NCBI GenBank assembly: GCA_021502835.1
Contig: JAKFGP010000011.1
Location: forward strand, 72,476-136,475
Origin: Streptomyces thinghirensis
GTDB taxonomy: Bacteria; Actinomycetota; Actinomycetia; Streptomycetales; Streptomycetaceae
Reading direction: 5' to 3'
Length of the DNA stretch: 64,000 nucleotides
Positions 49,620-60,000 of this stretch are shown piece by piece. The position numbers and the translations under genes are program-made. The notes below the pieces were generated by a model. The model searched no databases, was not told where the DNA came from, and saw only the letters and a list, made by a program, of their open reading frames with translations. The stretch's first letter is position 1, and each line of letters opens with the position of its first letter.

Positions 49620-52600
49620 TCAGGTGCGTCGCGTGCGTCGGTTGCGCCGTGGGGGCCTCGTGGGATCGGTGGGCCGGTCAGTGGCGGGGGGTCGCGGAGT
49701 CTGCCGATCCGTTCGCGGTCCATGCGCAGTTCGGTGCGGACGTGGCGGGTGACGCGGCCGACGATCCGGTGCACCAGTTCGTCCAGCTGGAACTCGGTGA
49801 GCTGGCGCGGGTCGAACCCGCCGGCCGGGACCGCCGTGTACGCCGGGGGCGGGTCCCCTTGCGCCGGGGAGCCCTGACTCGCCGAGTACGGGGGCGGGTT
49901 GCCGGGCGGCGACGCGCTCTGGGACTCCGGCGGACTGTAGGGCGGCGGGTCGGCCGCAGCCTGCTGAGGCGTCGGGGGCAGCAGGTGGTTCAGGGCCGAG
50001 GACACGGTGGCCGCCGCGTGCGCGGCGAGGGCACCGGTGGCGGTGCGGCGCCCGAAGAAGCGTTGGACGGTGGGCGCGGAGGAGGCGTCGGCGTCCGCCG
50101 CCGGTGCCGCGGGTGCGCTGACGGGGTGCGGCGGGCCGGGCGGTGACGGTGCGGGGTGGTGGCGTGAGGGGGCCACGGGGGAGCGGGGTCGCGGCGGCGG
50201 TGGCACCCGCGGGGGTGGGCCGGCGCAGGGGTACGGCCCTGGTGGTCGTGGGCGTGGTCCGGGCGGAGCGCTGGACGGGGGCGTGGACCGGAGCGCGGTG
50301 GGCGCGGGGGAGGGACCGCGCGGGGCCGCCTGGTAGGGGGGCGGCGGCCGTTGCGTGGGGGCGTGGGGGCGAAGGGCGGGGCCGCTGGGGTGGAGGCGGT
50401 GGCCGAGGTTGTGGCCCGCTGGACCGGCGGCAGCGTACGGCCGTCGGTGCGGGGGGTGTTGGGGGCCGGTGCCGGTGCCGGTGCCGGTGCCGGTGCCGGT
50501 GACGCGGTGGCGAGTGACGTGGTGTCGGTCGGCGGTGCGTGGAGGGGGCGCCGAGTGGGGAGCGGCGCGGTGCCGGGGTCGACGGCGTGGGTGCGGACGG
50601 GGCCGGGCGGGTGTGCGGGGCGGCAGCGGGTTCCGCGGGCGGGCGGACGGCGGTGACCGGCCTGGACGAGGTGGGGGCGCCGAGCCCCGGGCGGGGCGTC
50701 GTGGCACTGCGCTGCACCGGGCGTGCGGAGTTGGGTGCGGCCGGCTTTTTCGGTCCCCGGCCGGGAGAGGGGCACGGCGGCCGCCGGTCCGGCGTTCCCC
50801 GGGAGCGATCGCTGTACGGGGGGTGGCGTGGAGCCGACGGGGGTGTCGCGGTGGGCCGCGGAAGTCGGGTCGGTGGCGGCCGCGTTCGGTGCCCCGGGCG
50901 GCCGGTTCGTGGAGCGTTGCACCGGGGGCGGCGCCGTGCGCGGGGTCGCGGGGGACGGGGCCGGTGGGCGGGTGCGGTGTGGTGCCGGGGGCGGTCGGGG
51001 TGGGGGTGTTGTGGGCGGGGCGGGCCGGTGAGGGCTGCGAAGACTGCGCGGGCGGCTGGGTGGGGGCTCGGTGTCTTCGGCCGGCCGGGGGTTGTGGTCT
51101 GCCGTTGGACGGGGGCTGCGCGCCGGTGGGGTTGGCGGGGCGGCCGGGGGCGGCCGGAGGCGATGGGGGCCGCTGCGGGGCGGCCGCGCCGCCGGTGCCG
51201 GGGGAGGTGGTGACTCCGGGGCCGTCCGGGCCGTTTCCCCTGACCGCAGGGCCGCTTGACGGCAGGTCGGTGCCGCCCGGGCGGGACGCGATGGGTGTGC
51301 CCGCGCTGCTGCCCGGGGCCGGCGTCGGGGTGGTGCGGGCCGCCGCTCGCTGGACCGGGGGTGCCGGGAGCGGCGGCGCGGTTGGGCGCGGCCGGTGCCC
51401 GGTCGGCGGTGGTGGAGGGGCGGTTGAGCGGAGGCATGATCCGTTGGACCGGGGCGCCGGTCGTCCCACTGCCTCCGACCGGGGGCGCCGGGCGGTCGGC
51501 GGGCGGGGTGGCTCCTGTCGTCGACGACGCCGCCGGTGTTCGGCCGGTGCGCGAGGTGCCGGTGCCGGGCGCGGGAGTGCCGGTGGTGGGCTGAGCCGCT
51601 GCTCGCTGTACCGGGAGGTCGCTGGTGGCGCCGTCCACAGTGGCGGCCGACCGACCGGTGGCGGGGCGGCGTCGGGCGTGCGGGTGCTGCGGGGGCGTGC
51701 CGGTGGAGGACTGGGGCACCGCCCGCTGCACCGGAAGCTCGCCGCTCGCGCCGCTCGGCGTGGGGCCGGACCGCGGTACGGCCCGCTGCACCGGCGTGCC
51801 GGTCGCCGGGTCGGTGCCGGGTGCGGGCGTTGTCGTGGTGCCGGGCGGGGGAGGGGGCGGGCCGGGGGGTGGCGCGGGTGGCCGCAGCGGGGCCTGGCTG
51901 CGGTACGGCGCGCTGTACCGGGGCGCCCGGGGCGTCCAGGGCGTCCGGCGAGGAGGTCCGGCGGCCACTGCCGGGCTGGGCCCGCGGGCGGGGCCGGTGC
52001 GGGGGGCCTGTGCGGGGCCGGGCGGCTGCACCGCGCGCTGCACCGGGGTGCCGGTTGCTGCGCCGTCGCCGGAAGCAGCGGGGGTGGAGGTCGAGTTGGT
52101 CTGCCGGGTGCCGGAAGCCGGGGCGGTGCCGGGCCGCCGCACCGGGGTGCCGGTTGCCGTGCCGTCGCCGGGAGCGGTGGGGGTGGGTGTCGGGCCGTCG
52201 CCGGAAGCAGTGGAGGCGGAGGCCGGGGTGTTGGGCCGGGCACCGGCGGTTGGGGCGGGGCCGGAGCGTGGCGCCGTGCGCTGCACCGGGGCGCTGGCTG
52301 CGGGGCGGTCGCTGGAAGCAGCGGAGGTGGAGGTCGGGGTGGTGTGCCGCGCGCCGGGGTTTGGGGCGGTGCCGGGCCGTTGCACCGGGGTGCCGAGTTG
52401 CCGTGCCGCCGCTGGCGGCAGTGGGTGTGGAGGCCGGGGTGGAGCCGGGGCGTGGCACTGAGCGCTGCACCGGGGTGCCGGCTGCCGGGCCGCCGTCGGA
52501 GGCAGCGGAGGTGGGGGGCCGGGGCGGTGTGCCGGGCACCGGAGGCTGGGGCGGGGCCGGGACGTGGCGCCGAGCGCGGCACCGGGGTGCCGGTTGCTGT

Positions 52601-53914
52601 GCCGTTGCCGGAGGCAGTGGGTGTGGAGGCCGGGGCGGAGTCGGGACGTCGCGCCGAGCGCTGCACCGGGGCCCCGGTTGCCGGGCCGCCGCTGGCGGCA
52701 GCGGAGGGGAGGCCGGGGCGGGGCCGGTACGTGGCGCCGAGCGCGGCACCGGGGTGCCGGTTGCCGTGCCGTCGCCGGAGGCAGTGGGTGTGGACGCCGG
52801 TGCGGACCCGGAACGTGACGCCGAGCGCTGCGCCGACGCGCCGGTTGCCGTGCCGTCGCCGGAGGCAGTGGGTGTGGACGCCGGGGCGGGGGCCGGGGCG
52901 GAGTGTCGCGCGCTGTACCGGGAGGTCGGCCGTGGTGTCGCCCCCGGGCGCGGTCGTCGTCGGGGGGTGCTGGTGCGGGCGGGGCGTCCGTTGGACCGGA
53001 GCAGCGGTGGCCGGGGTGCCGGTCGGCGCCGTGGGTGTGGAGGCCGGCCCGGCGCCGGACGGGCGTGCCGGGGCCGCGCCGGGTTCCCTCGGTCACCGTC
53101 CGGCGACGAAGGTGCCGCTCCCGAGGAGTCCGGCAGGGCGTTCGTGGTCCGGCGGCTCGCGGGCAGGGCCCGGCGCTGCACGGCCGCCGGCCCGGACGGG
53201 GCCTTGGTCAGGGACTGCCGGGGGCGGGGCGCGGCGGACGGCACCGGTGACACGCGGACCCCGCGGGCGGCCTGGGCCGGTGCGCTCGCCGGTGCCGCGG
53301 ACGACGCCGGTCCGGTGGCGCGCGCCCGCTGGACCGGCGCGGCCGGTGCCGCGGACGCGGTCCCGGGAACCGTCGAGGGCGAAGCGGTCGGCCCGGGCGC
53401 GGACGGCGCCGTCGCCGCCGGTATCGCCCGCAGCGGTGCGACCGGCATCCGCTGCACCGGAGCCGCGCCGGCCGACGGCGCCGACGGCAGCGCCCGCACG
53501 GGACGTCCCGGCCCCGCGTCCGGCTGCGCCGACTCGCCGAACGCGCCCGACAGCATGCCGCTGCCCGCCGCCGGGGTTCAGTACCGCGGGGGACGGCGCC
53601 CCCGTGAACGACGGGTTCTGCCACGTCGGCAGCCGGCCGCCTGAACCCGGCGTCCGCGACTCCCGTACGCGCGTCCCCCCGTCGCCCGCTGGATCGGCGG
53701 CAGGCCCGTCCAGGCGGCGACGGCCACGGGGGCGGGGGCGGGGGCGGGCGTGGGCGTACGTGACGTACTCGCCGTACTCCCGCCCGTATCGGGCCCGCCG
53801 GCGGCTCCCGGCCGGGGGCGTGTCCGCGCCCCCGGCGATGTCCCCGCCGACGCTTCCGCCGGCTCCGTCCCGCGCTCCGTGACGACGGCCTCGCAGCCGG
53901 TCCAGGAATCCCAC
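49620..53914 (-). CDS. Giant repeat-rich disordered CIS-operon protein with many PVQR motifs
   Basis: From GTG 53914: VGFLDRLRGRRHGARDGAGG, RARYGREYGEYVTYAHARPR, LPTWQNPSFTGAPSPAVLNP, MLSGAFGESAQPDAGPG. Then >1,000 residues of Pro/Ala/Thr/Gly-rich sequence with recurrent PVQR (APVQRMPVAP, APVQRARATG, AVQRRALPAS). A ~28-residue unit repeats many times around 52,000-52,920. The C-terminus is ordered: PTVQRFFGRRTATGALAAHA, then, in another frame after a shift near 49990, FDPRQLTEFQLDELVHRIVG, RVTRHVRTELRMDRERIGRL. Reconstructed length is ~1,430 residues. Frame changes are so frequent that the exact end (49620, or a nearer stop at 49678) is uncertain. It lies inside the structural operon, between the small DUF6760-like gene and the second tube gene. 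Function unknown. Confidence 0.62.
51900..52920 (-). repeat. 84-bp (28-residue) tandem repeats in the giant CIS protein
   Basis: Clear junctions at 52590, 52674, 52757 and 52841 give a period of 83-84 bp, i.e. 28 codons. The encoded unit is approximately GTPVQRSAPRPGPAPASTPT followed by ASGDGTAT. More divergent units extend to about 51900. The 83-bp spacing of one unit reflects a one-base deletion. Confidence 0.8.
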
Positions 53915-53935
53915 CGATCAGCCCTCCGCCGCGCG

Positions 53936-54079
53936 CTACGCGTCGCCGAGTGACGCGATCTGGTCCGTGTACCGGCGGCGGTCCTGGTGCTCCAGATCCA
54001 GGATCGCCTCCAGGCTCCAGTGGAAGTGGTAGGCGACGTACGCGATCTCCTCGTGCAGCCGGTCGGTCGCGTACGTCAC
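53936..54079 (-). CDS. 47-residue CIS protein (DUF6760-like)
   Basis: GTG 54079 overlaps the upstream stop as GTGA. The intact frame reads VTYATDRLHEEIAYVAYHFH, WSLEAILDLEHQDRRRYTDQ, IASLGDA. The LHEE-AYVAYHFHW-LE-IL-LEH-DR pattern is that of the tiny conserved proteins (DUF6760 type) found in phage-tail-like clusters between tube/assembly and baseplate genes. The role is unknown; the position suggests tail assembly. It ends 22 bp before the giant protein. Confidence 0.85.
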   Translation of the reverse strand: MTYATDRLHEEIAYVAYHFHWSLEAILDLEHQDRRRYTDQIASLGDA

Positions 54080-54580
54080 GATTCCCCAGGCGGCTCCCGC
54101 CGAGTTCCACCTCGAAGGGCTCCGTGCAGTGCGGGCACTGAACGGCCGCGCGGGTGTGGCCCTCCGCGTTGATCTGACGGTAGAAGTCCTGGAGGAACGC
54201 CAGGTCGGAGGCGGAACATGTTTTCACGATCCCGTCGTGCACCATCGTCAGCGTGCCCAGCCGGGTGATGACCCGGCCGAGCAGCACCCACCGACAGGTA
54301 CGCCGGGTTCTCCTGCACCCGCACGTCGCGGAGCGGGATCAGTTCGTCCCGCGCCGTCGACAGGCGCATCACGCCGTCCCGGTGGACCGTGCCCGAGTCG
54401 TCGACGTAGCCGCGCGGCAGTTCGAAGGGGAACTCGGTGCGCAGCTGCTGCCGCGGTGCCGCTTCGGCAGGTGTCTCCGTGGGTGCGACGGCGGGAGCCG
54501 AACGGGGAAGTCCGCTCCGCCGCCGCGGTCTGAGGGTCCTCGGGGGCCGCGACGGGCGCCCCGACAGCCGCGCGCCGCAT
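54076..54580 (-). CDS. CIS tail-assembly protein with zinc-type CxxC
   Basis: ATG 54580 overlaps the tube gene stop (TAATG). After a short variable leader and frame changes near 54470 and 54285 it reads LRTEFPFELPRGYVDDSGTV, HRDGVMRLSTARDELIPLRD, VRVQENPAYLSVVLLGRVIT, RLGTLTMVHDGIV, ASDLAFLQDFYRQINAEGHT, AAVQCPHCTEPFEVELGG, ending near PPGES. The PFELPRGY-D-GTVHR-G-MRLATA-DE pattern is that of phage tail assembly proteins; the CPHC pair suggests half of a zinc site. About 165 residues. It probably acts as a tube-linked assembly or chaperone factor. Confidence 0.8.
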
Positions 54581-55017
54581 TATTCGATGACCAGTTCTTC
54601 GAACACGATGGTGACCGTCTCGGTCAGCGCGGAGGTGTCGCCGGCCTTCACCGCGCTGGCGTCGATCTTGTTGCACCAGGCGTTGCGCAGGTTGTAGCGC
54701 TTGACCGGGGTGTCCTCGGAGTCCATCAGGATGATGGAGGCGTTCTTGCGGGGCCGTGGACATCCGGCCGTTCATGGAATCGTTGATCCACTGGGTGAAC
54801 GACGACGACTGGGTCATGCCCCGCACGACGGTGCACTGCCCGTCCTTCTTGTTGCCGGGGAGCACGGCCGTCTCGTGCTTGCCGGTGGTGCTGTTGTTCT
54901 GCGGGTACTTGATGACGTCCTGTTCGAGGGTGAGGCCGTTGACCTCGGCGAGGTACTCGACCATCACACCGTCGATCTGGAGCCCGAAGTTGTTCGCTGT
55001 GAGGAGTCACCCGGCAT
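54580..55017 (-). CDS. Major tube protein of the CIS (gp19-like)
   Basis: ATG 55017 (MPGDSL, one base lost near 54995), then TANNFGLQIDGVMVEYLAEV, NGLTLEQDVIKYPQNNSTTG, KHETAVLPGNKKDGQCTVVR, GMTQSSSFTQWINDSMNGRM, then, after a change near 54755, NASIILMDSEDTPVKRYNLR, NAWCNKIDASAVKAGDTSAL, TETVTIVFEELVIE. The FGL-IDG, GL-E-D, TVVRG-T-S--F--WI and YNL-NAWC-K-D motifs are those of T4 gp19-type inner tube proteins. About 145 residues. Next to the sheath gene, it should form the long inner tube. Confidence 0.92.
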
Positions 55018-55094
55018 CAGAGCCGTGTTGCTGTCCTTCTAATGATCTGAGAGAGGCGGGGGAGAGGGGGGCCGGAGAGGCGGGGACGCGTGTC

Positions 55095-56701
55095 CTACTC
55101 CTCCAGCTCCCCGCTGCCGCTGGAGAACTTGGGCCAGCCGGAAAATCACGAACTCGGCGGGCCGACCGGCGCGATGCCGATCTCGCAGATGACCCGGCCG
55201 AGGTTCGACCGACTCCGGCGGGTTGGTCTCCTCGTCGCACCTTGACGTAGTAGGCCTCCGCCGGGCTCCTGGCCGAAGGGGCGCCGCTGCGCCACTCGTT
55301 GACCAGGAACGCCGAGGACGTTGCGGCGGATGCGGGCCCAGAGGTTGTGGTCGTTCGGCTCGAACACCACCCACTGGTGCCGATCAGGATCGACTCCTCC
55401 AGGTAGTTGAAGTACCGGCGGATGTTCAGGTAGCGCCAGGCCGGGTCGGAGGAGAGGTGCGGGCACCCCAGACGCGGATGCCGCGGCCGGGGAAGGCGCG
55501 GATGCAGTTGACGCCGATCGGGTTGAGCAGGTCCTGCTCGCCGCGCGGCTGATCTGGATCTCCAGGTCGACGGCGCCGCGGACGACTCGTTGGCGGGGGC
55601 CTTGTGGACGCCGCGCTCGGTGTCGTTCCAGGGCCCAGATGCCGGCGACGTTGACCGCTCGGCGGGATCAGGCGGGACTGGCCGGACGCCGGGTCGAAGG
55701 ACTTGATCCAGGGGTAGTACAGGGCCGCGTACTTGAGTCGTAGCCGGCCGTCCCCTGGCGCCAGACGCGTATCTGACGGGCGTTCTGGCCGGGGCGGCGG
55801 GTCGATGATGGCGACGCGGTCGCCCATCAGCTCGCAGTGCGCGATGAGGCCGAGCTGGACGGCCTTGACGGCCTCCAGGTCGATCGCGCCGCGCTGGTAG
55901 GCGGCCATCAGGTCGGGCACCGCGACTATGGAGATCTCGTCGATGGCCTCCAGGCCGCCGAAGCCGGTGCGGTCCGCGGAGTCGCCGAGGTAGTGGGCCG
56001 GGCCGGGGTGCGAGCTCTCGCTCTTCTCGACCGGGGCGGCGGGGGCGGCGCCGGCGGCGCCGGCAGGGTCAGGCTCTGGTTCTCCGGGCGGGCCAGCTGC
56101 GCGGTGGGCGCGGCCTCCGTCACGGTGATGAGCTGGAGCGCTCCTTCACCTGGGTGACGACGTGGAGCGGTTGCCCTTCTTGGCGCTCACGTCGAACGTC
56201 TCGACCGGCTTCTCGCCGTCCTTGACGATCAGCTTGAAGCGCTCGGCGGGACCCTCGCCCTCGGGGTCGGCGACCTCGACGGACAGCGGGCCAGTGCTGA
56301 CCGGCTGCGTTGGCCGTCACGGCGAAGGTGCCGAGCTGCTTCGGCTCGGCGGCCGGCAGCGCGGCCGGGGCGGCGGTACCTGTCACGGCGGCCGGAGTGG
56401 ACGTCCCGTCCGAACCGGCGGCGGCGTCCTCGGCGGAGCGCCGCCGACGCGGACGACGTACGTGGCGCTGCCGCCGTCGTTGAAGAACCCGTAGACGGAG
56501 TGCGCGAGGTAGGGTACCCGTCGGTGAAGTCACCGAAGGCCGCGACGTACTGCGTCCAGTTGGTCACCAGTGTGGGCTCGTTCAGCGGGCCGGTCGGCGC
56601 GAGACTGACGAAGGCCGCCACCGAGGTGCCCACTCCTCGATCGGGCGCGAGCCGCTGGCCACCTCCTCGACGTAGACGCCGGGCGACAGGTAGGACGGCA
56701 T
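55095..56701 (-). CDS. Contractile sheath protein of the CIS
   Basis: ATG 56701 with GGAG just upstream (MPSYLSPGVYVEEVASGSRP, IEGVGTSVAAFVSLAPTGPL, NEPTLVTNWTQYVAAFGDFT). Then YYLAHSVYGFFNDGGSATYV, VRVGG, DFTGFGGLEAIDEISIVAVP-like core (RTGFGGLEAIDEISIVAVPD), LMAAYQRGAIDLEAVKAVQL, YAALYYPWIKSFDPASGQSR, LIPPSGHVAGIWALNDTERG, VHKAPANEVVRGAVDLEIQI, GEQDLLNPIGVNCIRAFPGR, GIRVWGARTLSSDPAWRYLN, IRRYFNYLEESI, WVVFEPNDHNLWARIRRNVS, FLVNEWRSGALFGQ and FVIFRLAQFSSGSGELEE. These are the sheath hallmarks. About 535 residues; frame changes are numerous, especially 55160-55770. Confidence 0.95.
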
Positions 56702-57037
56702 GCTCTGCTCTCCTGGGGTACGAGACAGGACGCCCCCTCACCCTCGCGCGCGCGTTGCTCCCCCGAAACGCCCTGGGGGTGCCGGAGTGGGGGGCACCGA
56801 CCTGCCCCGGCTGTGCCCGTTGGGGCAGGCCGGGGCGCCCGGCCGCTGGTGGAGCCCCGACACCGCGCCCGGCACCGCCTGCTGAGCAAGTCTTCCGTTC
56901 AAGCTTCACCCTGTGGCCGGGCCCCGTTCATGAGTTAGTCCTCCCGGCCTGGCGGGCTCCGCACCACGCCGAGCCCGCGCCGGTTCTCGACGGCCGGCGA
57001 CGAGGGGGACGGGGCCGATGCCTCGTCGGGCAGGGGC
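56702..57037. promoter_or_regulatory. Divergent spacer between the CIS operon and the plus-strand giant gene
   Basis: About 335 bp separate the sheath start and the first codon of the plus-strand gene. A GGAGAGCAGAGCATG context marks the sheath ribosome binding site. No convincing sigma box or palindrome stands out. Both operons must start here, so it is the probable control point. Confidence 0.5.
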
Positions 57038-60000
57038 GTGCGATGCGGGGACGATAGGAGAAGCCCGGCCCGGACGGCGGCGTGCCGGGCCGCGCGGCGG
57101 CGGTGCCCCCGCCGGTCGGGTCCGGCCGACGCGGGCAGGGCCGGTGCGCGGAGTCCTACGGCGGACAGACAGGTCCATATGCAGGCGGACCGGCTCCGGC
57201 GGTCGGCTCCTGGGGCCGCGCTCGGCCCGCTGGAGGCCTGCTGGCCATCCAGGGCAGCGCCGGAAACGCCGCCGCCTCCCTCCTCACCCGGCAACCGTCC
57301 GCCCCGCGCCCGCCGGACGCCGCCGGCGGCCCGCTCGTGGTGGCGCGGGCGCCGTTGGCCCCGGTCGTGGGAGGAGCCCGGAACAGGGGAGCGGACGGCG
57401 GCCGTCCCGGCCCCGCCGCGCCGCCGTCCGGTCCGGGGCGCCCGGCGCACCCCACCTGTCGCCGGCCGGAGCACGGGGCCGGAGATCGCGAGACCCGGCA
57501 ACGCCCCGAAGCATCCGCCGCTGGTACTGCCCCCGTATCTGACGGACACGACGTCGGCGGGGCCTCTCCACCGCGTCGGGGCTGACCGGCCACGAGGCGG
57601 TGGGCCGGGCGATCGCCTCGATCCCGGGCCGTGCGGACCGCGACGGCCGCGTGGAGCGGAGCTGGCGGGGCGGCCGGAGACCTTCTACGGCCGCGCCGGT
57701 CCTCACCGTGCAGGGGCCAGGGGCGCAGCGACGTCACGGTCTCGTCCAGCCGGACCCGGCACACGCCGCGCCGGAGCCCGCCCTGTTCGAGAACCCTGCC
57801 GCCGCCCTCGCCCGTCCTGCCGGCGGAACGGGCGCCGGCCGACCGAGCGGCCCGGGACGACGACACGAAGGTGGACCAGCAGCACTCCTCGTCCGCCACC
57901 GTGGTGACCGACACCGCCCGCTCGAAGCAGATCGGCCTCAGCGGCTCCGGCTACCGGTCCTGGTCCCGACGCCCGTGCCCGGCGTCTGGGGCGGCGCGCA
58001 GCTCGCGGGCGGCCTCGGGCTGCGCAGCGACCACGACGCGCACAACACCAGGACGGTGGCCGAGCCGGGCACCCTGCGCAGCTCCGGCGGCACGGTCCGG
58101 GCGCTGCGGCACGTGCGCTTCACCGTGCGGATCAGACCGCAGGGCCCCTACGGCACCGCGCGGGTCGTGGAGTCCGACGGCACGCTCACCATGCGCGTGC
58201 CGCAGGAACACCTCGTGCCCCTCGGCACCCAACGGCCCGCCCCGGCCCCGCCCTCTCCGAGGAGCAGCGCAAGGGCGTACGGCAGGCCACCTCGACGGCG
58301 GTCGTCGGCGTGGAGGACCGGGGCGCCCCGCACGCCGGCGGAGGGGCCTGTTCGACAAGGTGAATTCCACCCCGCACCCCCAGGCGGCGCCCCCGGACTC
58401 CGCCGACCGCACCCCGGCTCTACGAGGCCACCAGCGCCGCGACGATCCTCCAGGACCTGCCGCGCCTGCTGACCGGCTGGGTCGCGAGCGAGGACCTGTC
58501 GGCCGGCGCCGCCGGAGCCGAGCGCCTACCGGATGCGTGCCGACATCGTCTCCCGACCCCCGCGTGGAAGGCCGGCCAGACCCAGCTGCGCACCCATCAG
58601 CAGAGCGCAGCACGGCATGGGCGCCTCCATGGGCAGGGCATGAGCGGCATGGCGGGGGCTGGCCCCGCCGTCGGGTTCGGCGCTCCGGGCGCGGGGCCGT
58701 CCGTACGCTCCTCAAGACGATGCCCGGCGTCAGCTTCCGGCGGATGCGCTCTCCTCGGCCGACCAGGCGGCGGCCACCCGGCAGGGTGCCGAGGTGCGCG
58801 GCACCAAGGCGCTGTACCTGGGCCGGATCCTGCTGACCGTCGAGGGCACCGGGCCCGCCGCGCCGGGGACACACCGTCACCCCCGCCGGCCGCACGGCCC
58901 CGGCACACCGTCGACGCCTGGATCAGCATGCGGGCCGAGGAGGCCCGGCACCTAGAGCTGCCAGCTGCCCGCCGGCACGGAAGCCGGCGAGCTGTTCACC
59001 AAGGCGGACCGTACGAAGGCCGACGGCACCCCGAACTGAACACCGACGGCGGCCCGCGCAAGACCGAACGCCATCTGCCGGTTCGACGCGATGGGCTCCA
59101 GCGCCGCGCTCACCCACCTCGACACCCGCCCCTGATCGAGACGCTGGAGCGGCTGTTCGCGTCCGATCCCCGGCTGGCCGGCTACCTGCCGCCGTTCGGC
59201 GAGGCCGCCACCGGCGGGGCCGCGGCGGGCGGTGCCGCGAACCGCACGGACGCCGAGGCCCAGCGGCGCAACTACCGGGAACTGCTGACCGTCCTGTCCG
59301 AGACCAACCTGCGCGCCAACAAGGACCAGTTGCTGTCCACCGGGGTGCCCGTGTGGCCGCGCCGCAAGTCCGGGTTGAGGTCGGACGACGTACAGGTCCG
59401 CGTCCGGGGCCGGATCGGTCCGGTCACCTACCTCGGCGACACCCCGGACTGGCTGGTGCGCAGCAGCGCCGGCGTGGGGTCGAGCGGTCAGACGGGTGGC
59501 ATGTCCGCCCGGAAGGCGGGCGTCCAGGGCGCCGTCCAGGGGACCTTGGCTCCCCGGCGCGCTGTCCGCGCAGGTGGCCGCCGAGGCGGCGATGGAGAGC
59601 AGCCGCAGCGCCCAGGGCGGGCCGGTGACCCGTACCGACTCGCTGAACAGCGGTGACGTGTCGACCAGTACGTTCGCCACCCGGCTGTCGCTCGGCGTGC
59701 ACGTCATCCATGACCAGCCGGGAGCGCACCGCGAAGCGGGCCCTCACCCCCGGCCGCCCCGGACGGCACACCCGGCGGCCGAGGTGATCGCCAGTTCGGA
59801 CGACCGCACCGCCGAGGACAATCCCCTGCGCGAGCTGAGCGAGCAGGGCCAGGACGTGCGGCTGAGCGCCCCGACCGCGACCACCCTGGACGACGAGGCG
59901 TTGAGGCGCTGAACCGGCGCCGGGCCGCGGCGCTGGCAGGGCCGGATCGGCAAGCTCGACGCCACCGGCATCACCGACCTGACCACCCGGCCCGGCGGGC

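Noticed and set aside
51900..52920. 84-bp repeats considered as a CRISPR array
   Set aside because: Repeats are contiguous, coding and without unique spacers; no cas genes are present anywhere in the window.
50355..53882. Very long plus-strand open frame (about 1,175 codons) opposite the CIS giant gene
   Set aside because: It is a GC-driven mirror of the repeat-rich minus-strand gene; it is dominated by Arg, Gly and Ala, lacks domains, and would interrupt a tightly coupled leftward operon.
41751..56701. Interpretation of the tail genes as a remnant prophage
   Set aside because: Capsid, packaging, replication and lysis genes are missing while all tail-type structural genes are kept in an organised operon with eCIS-type accessories.
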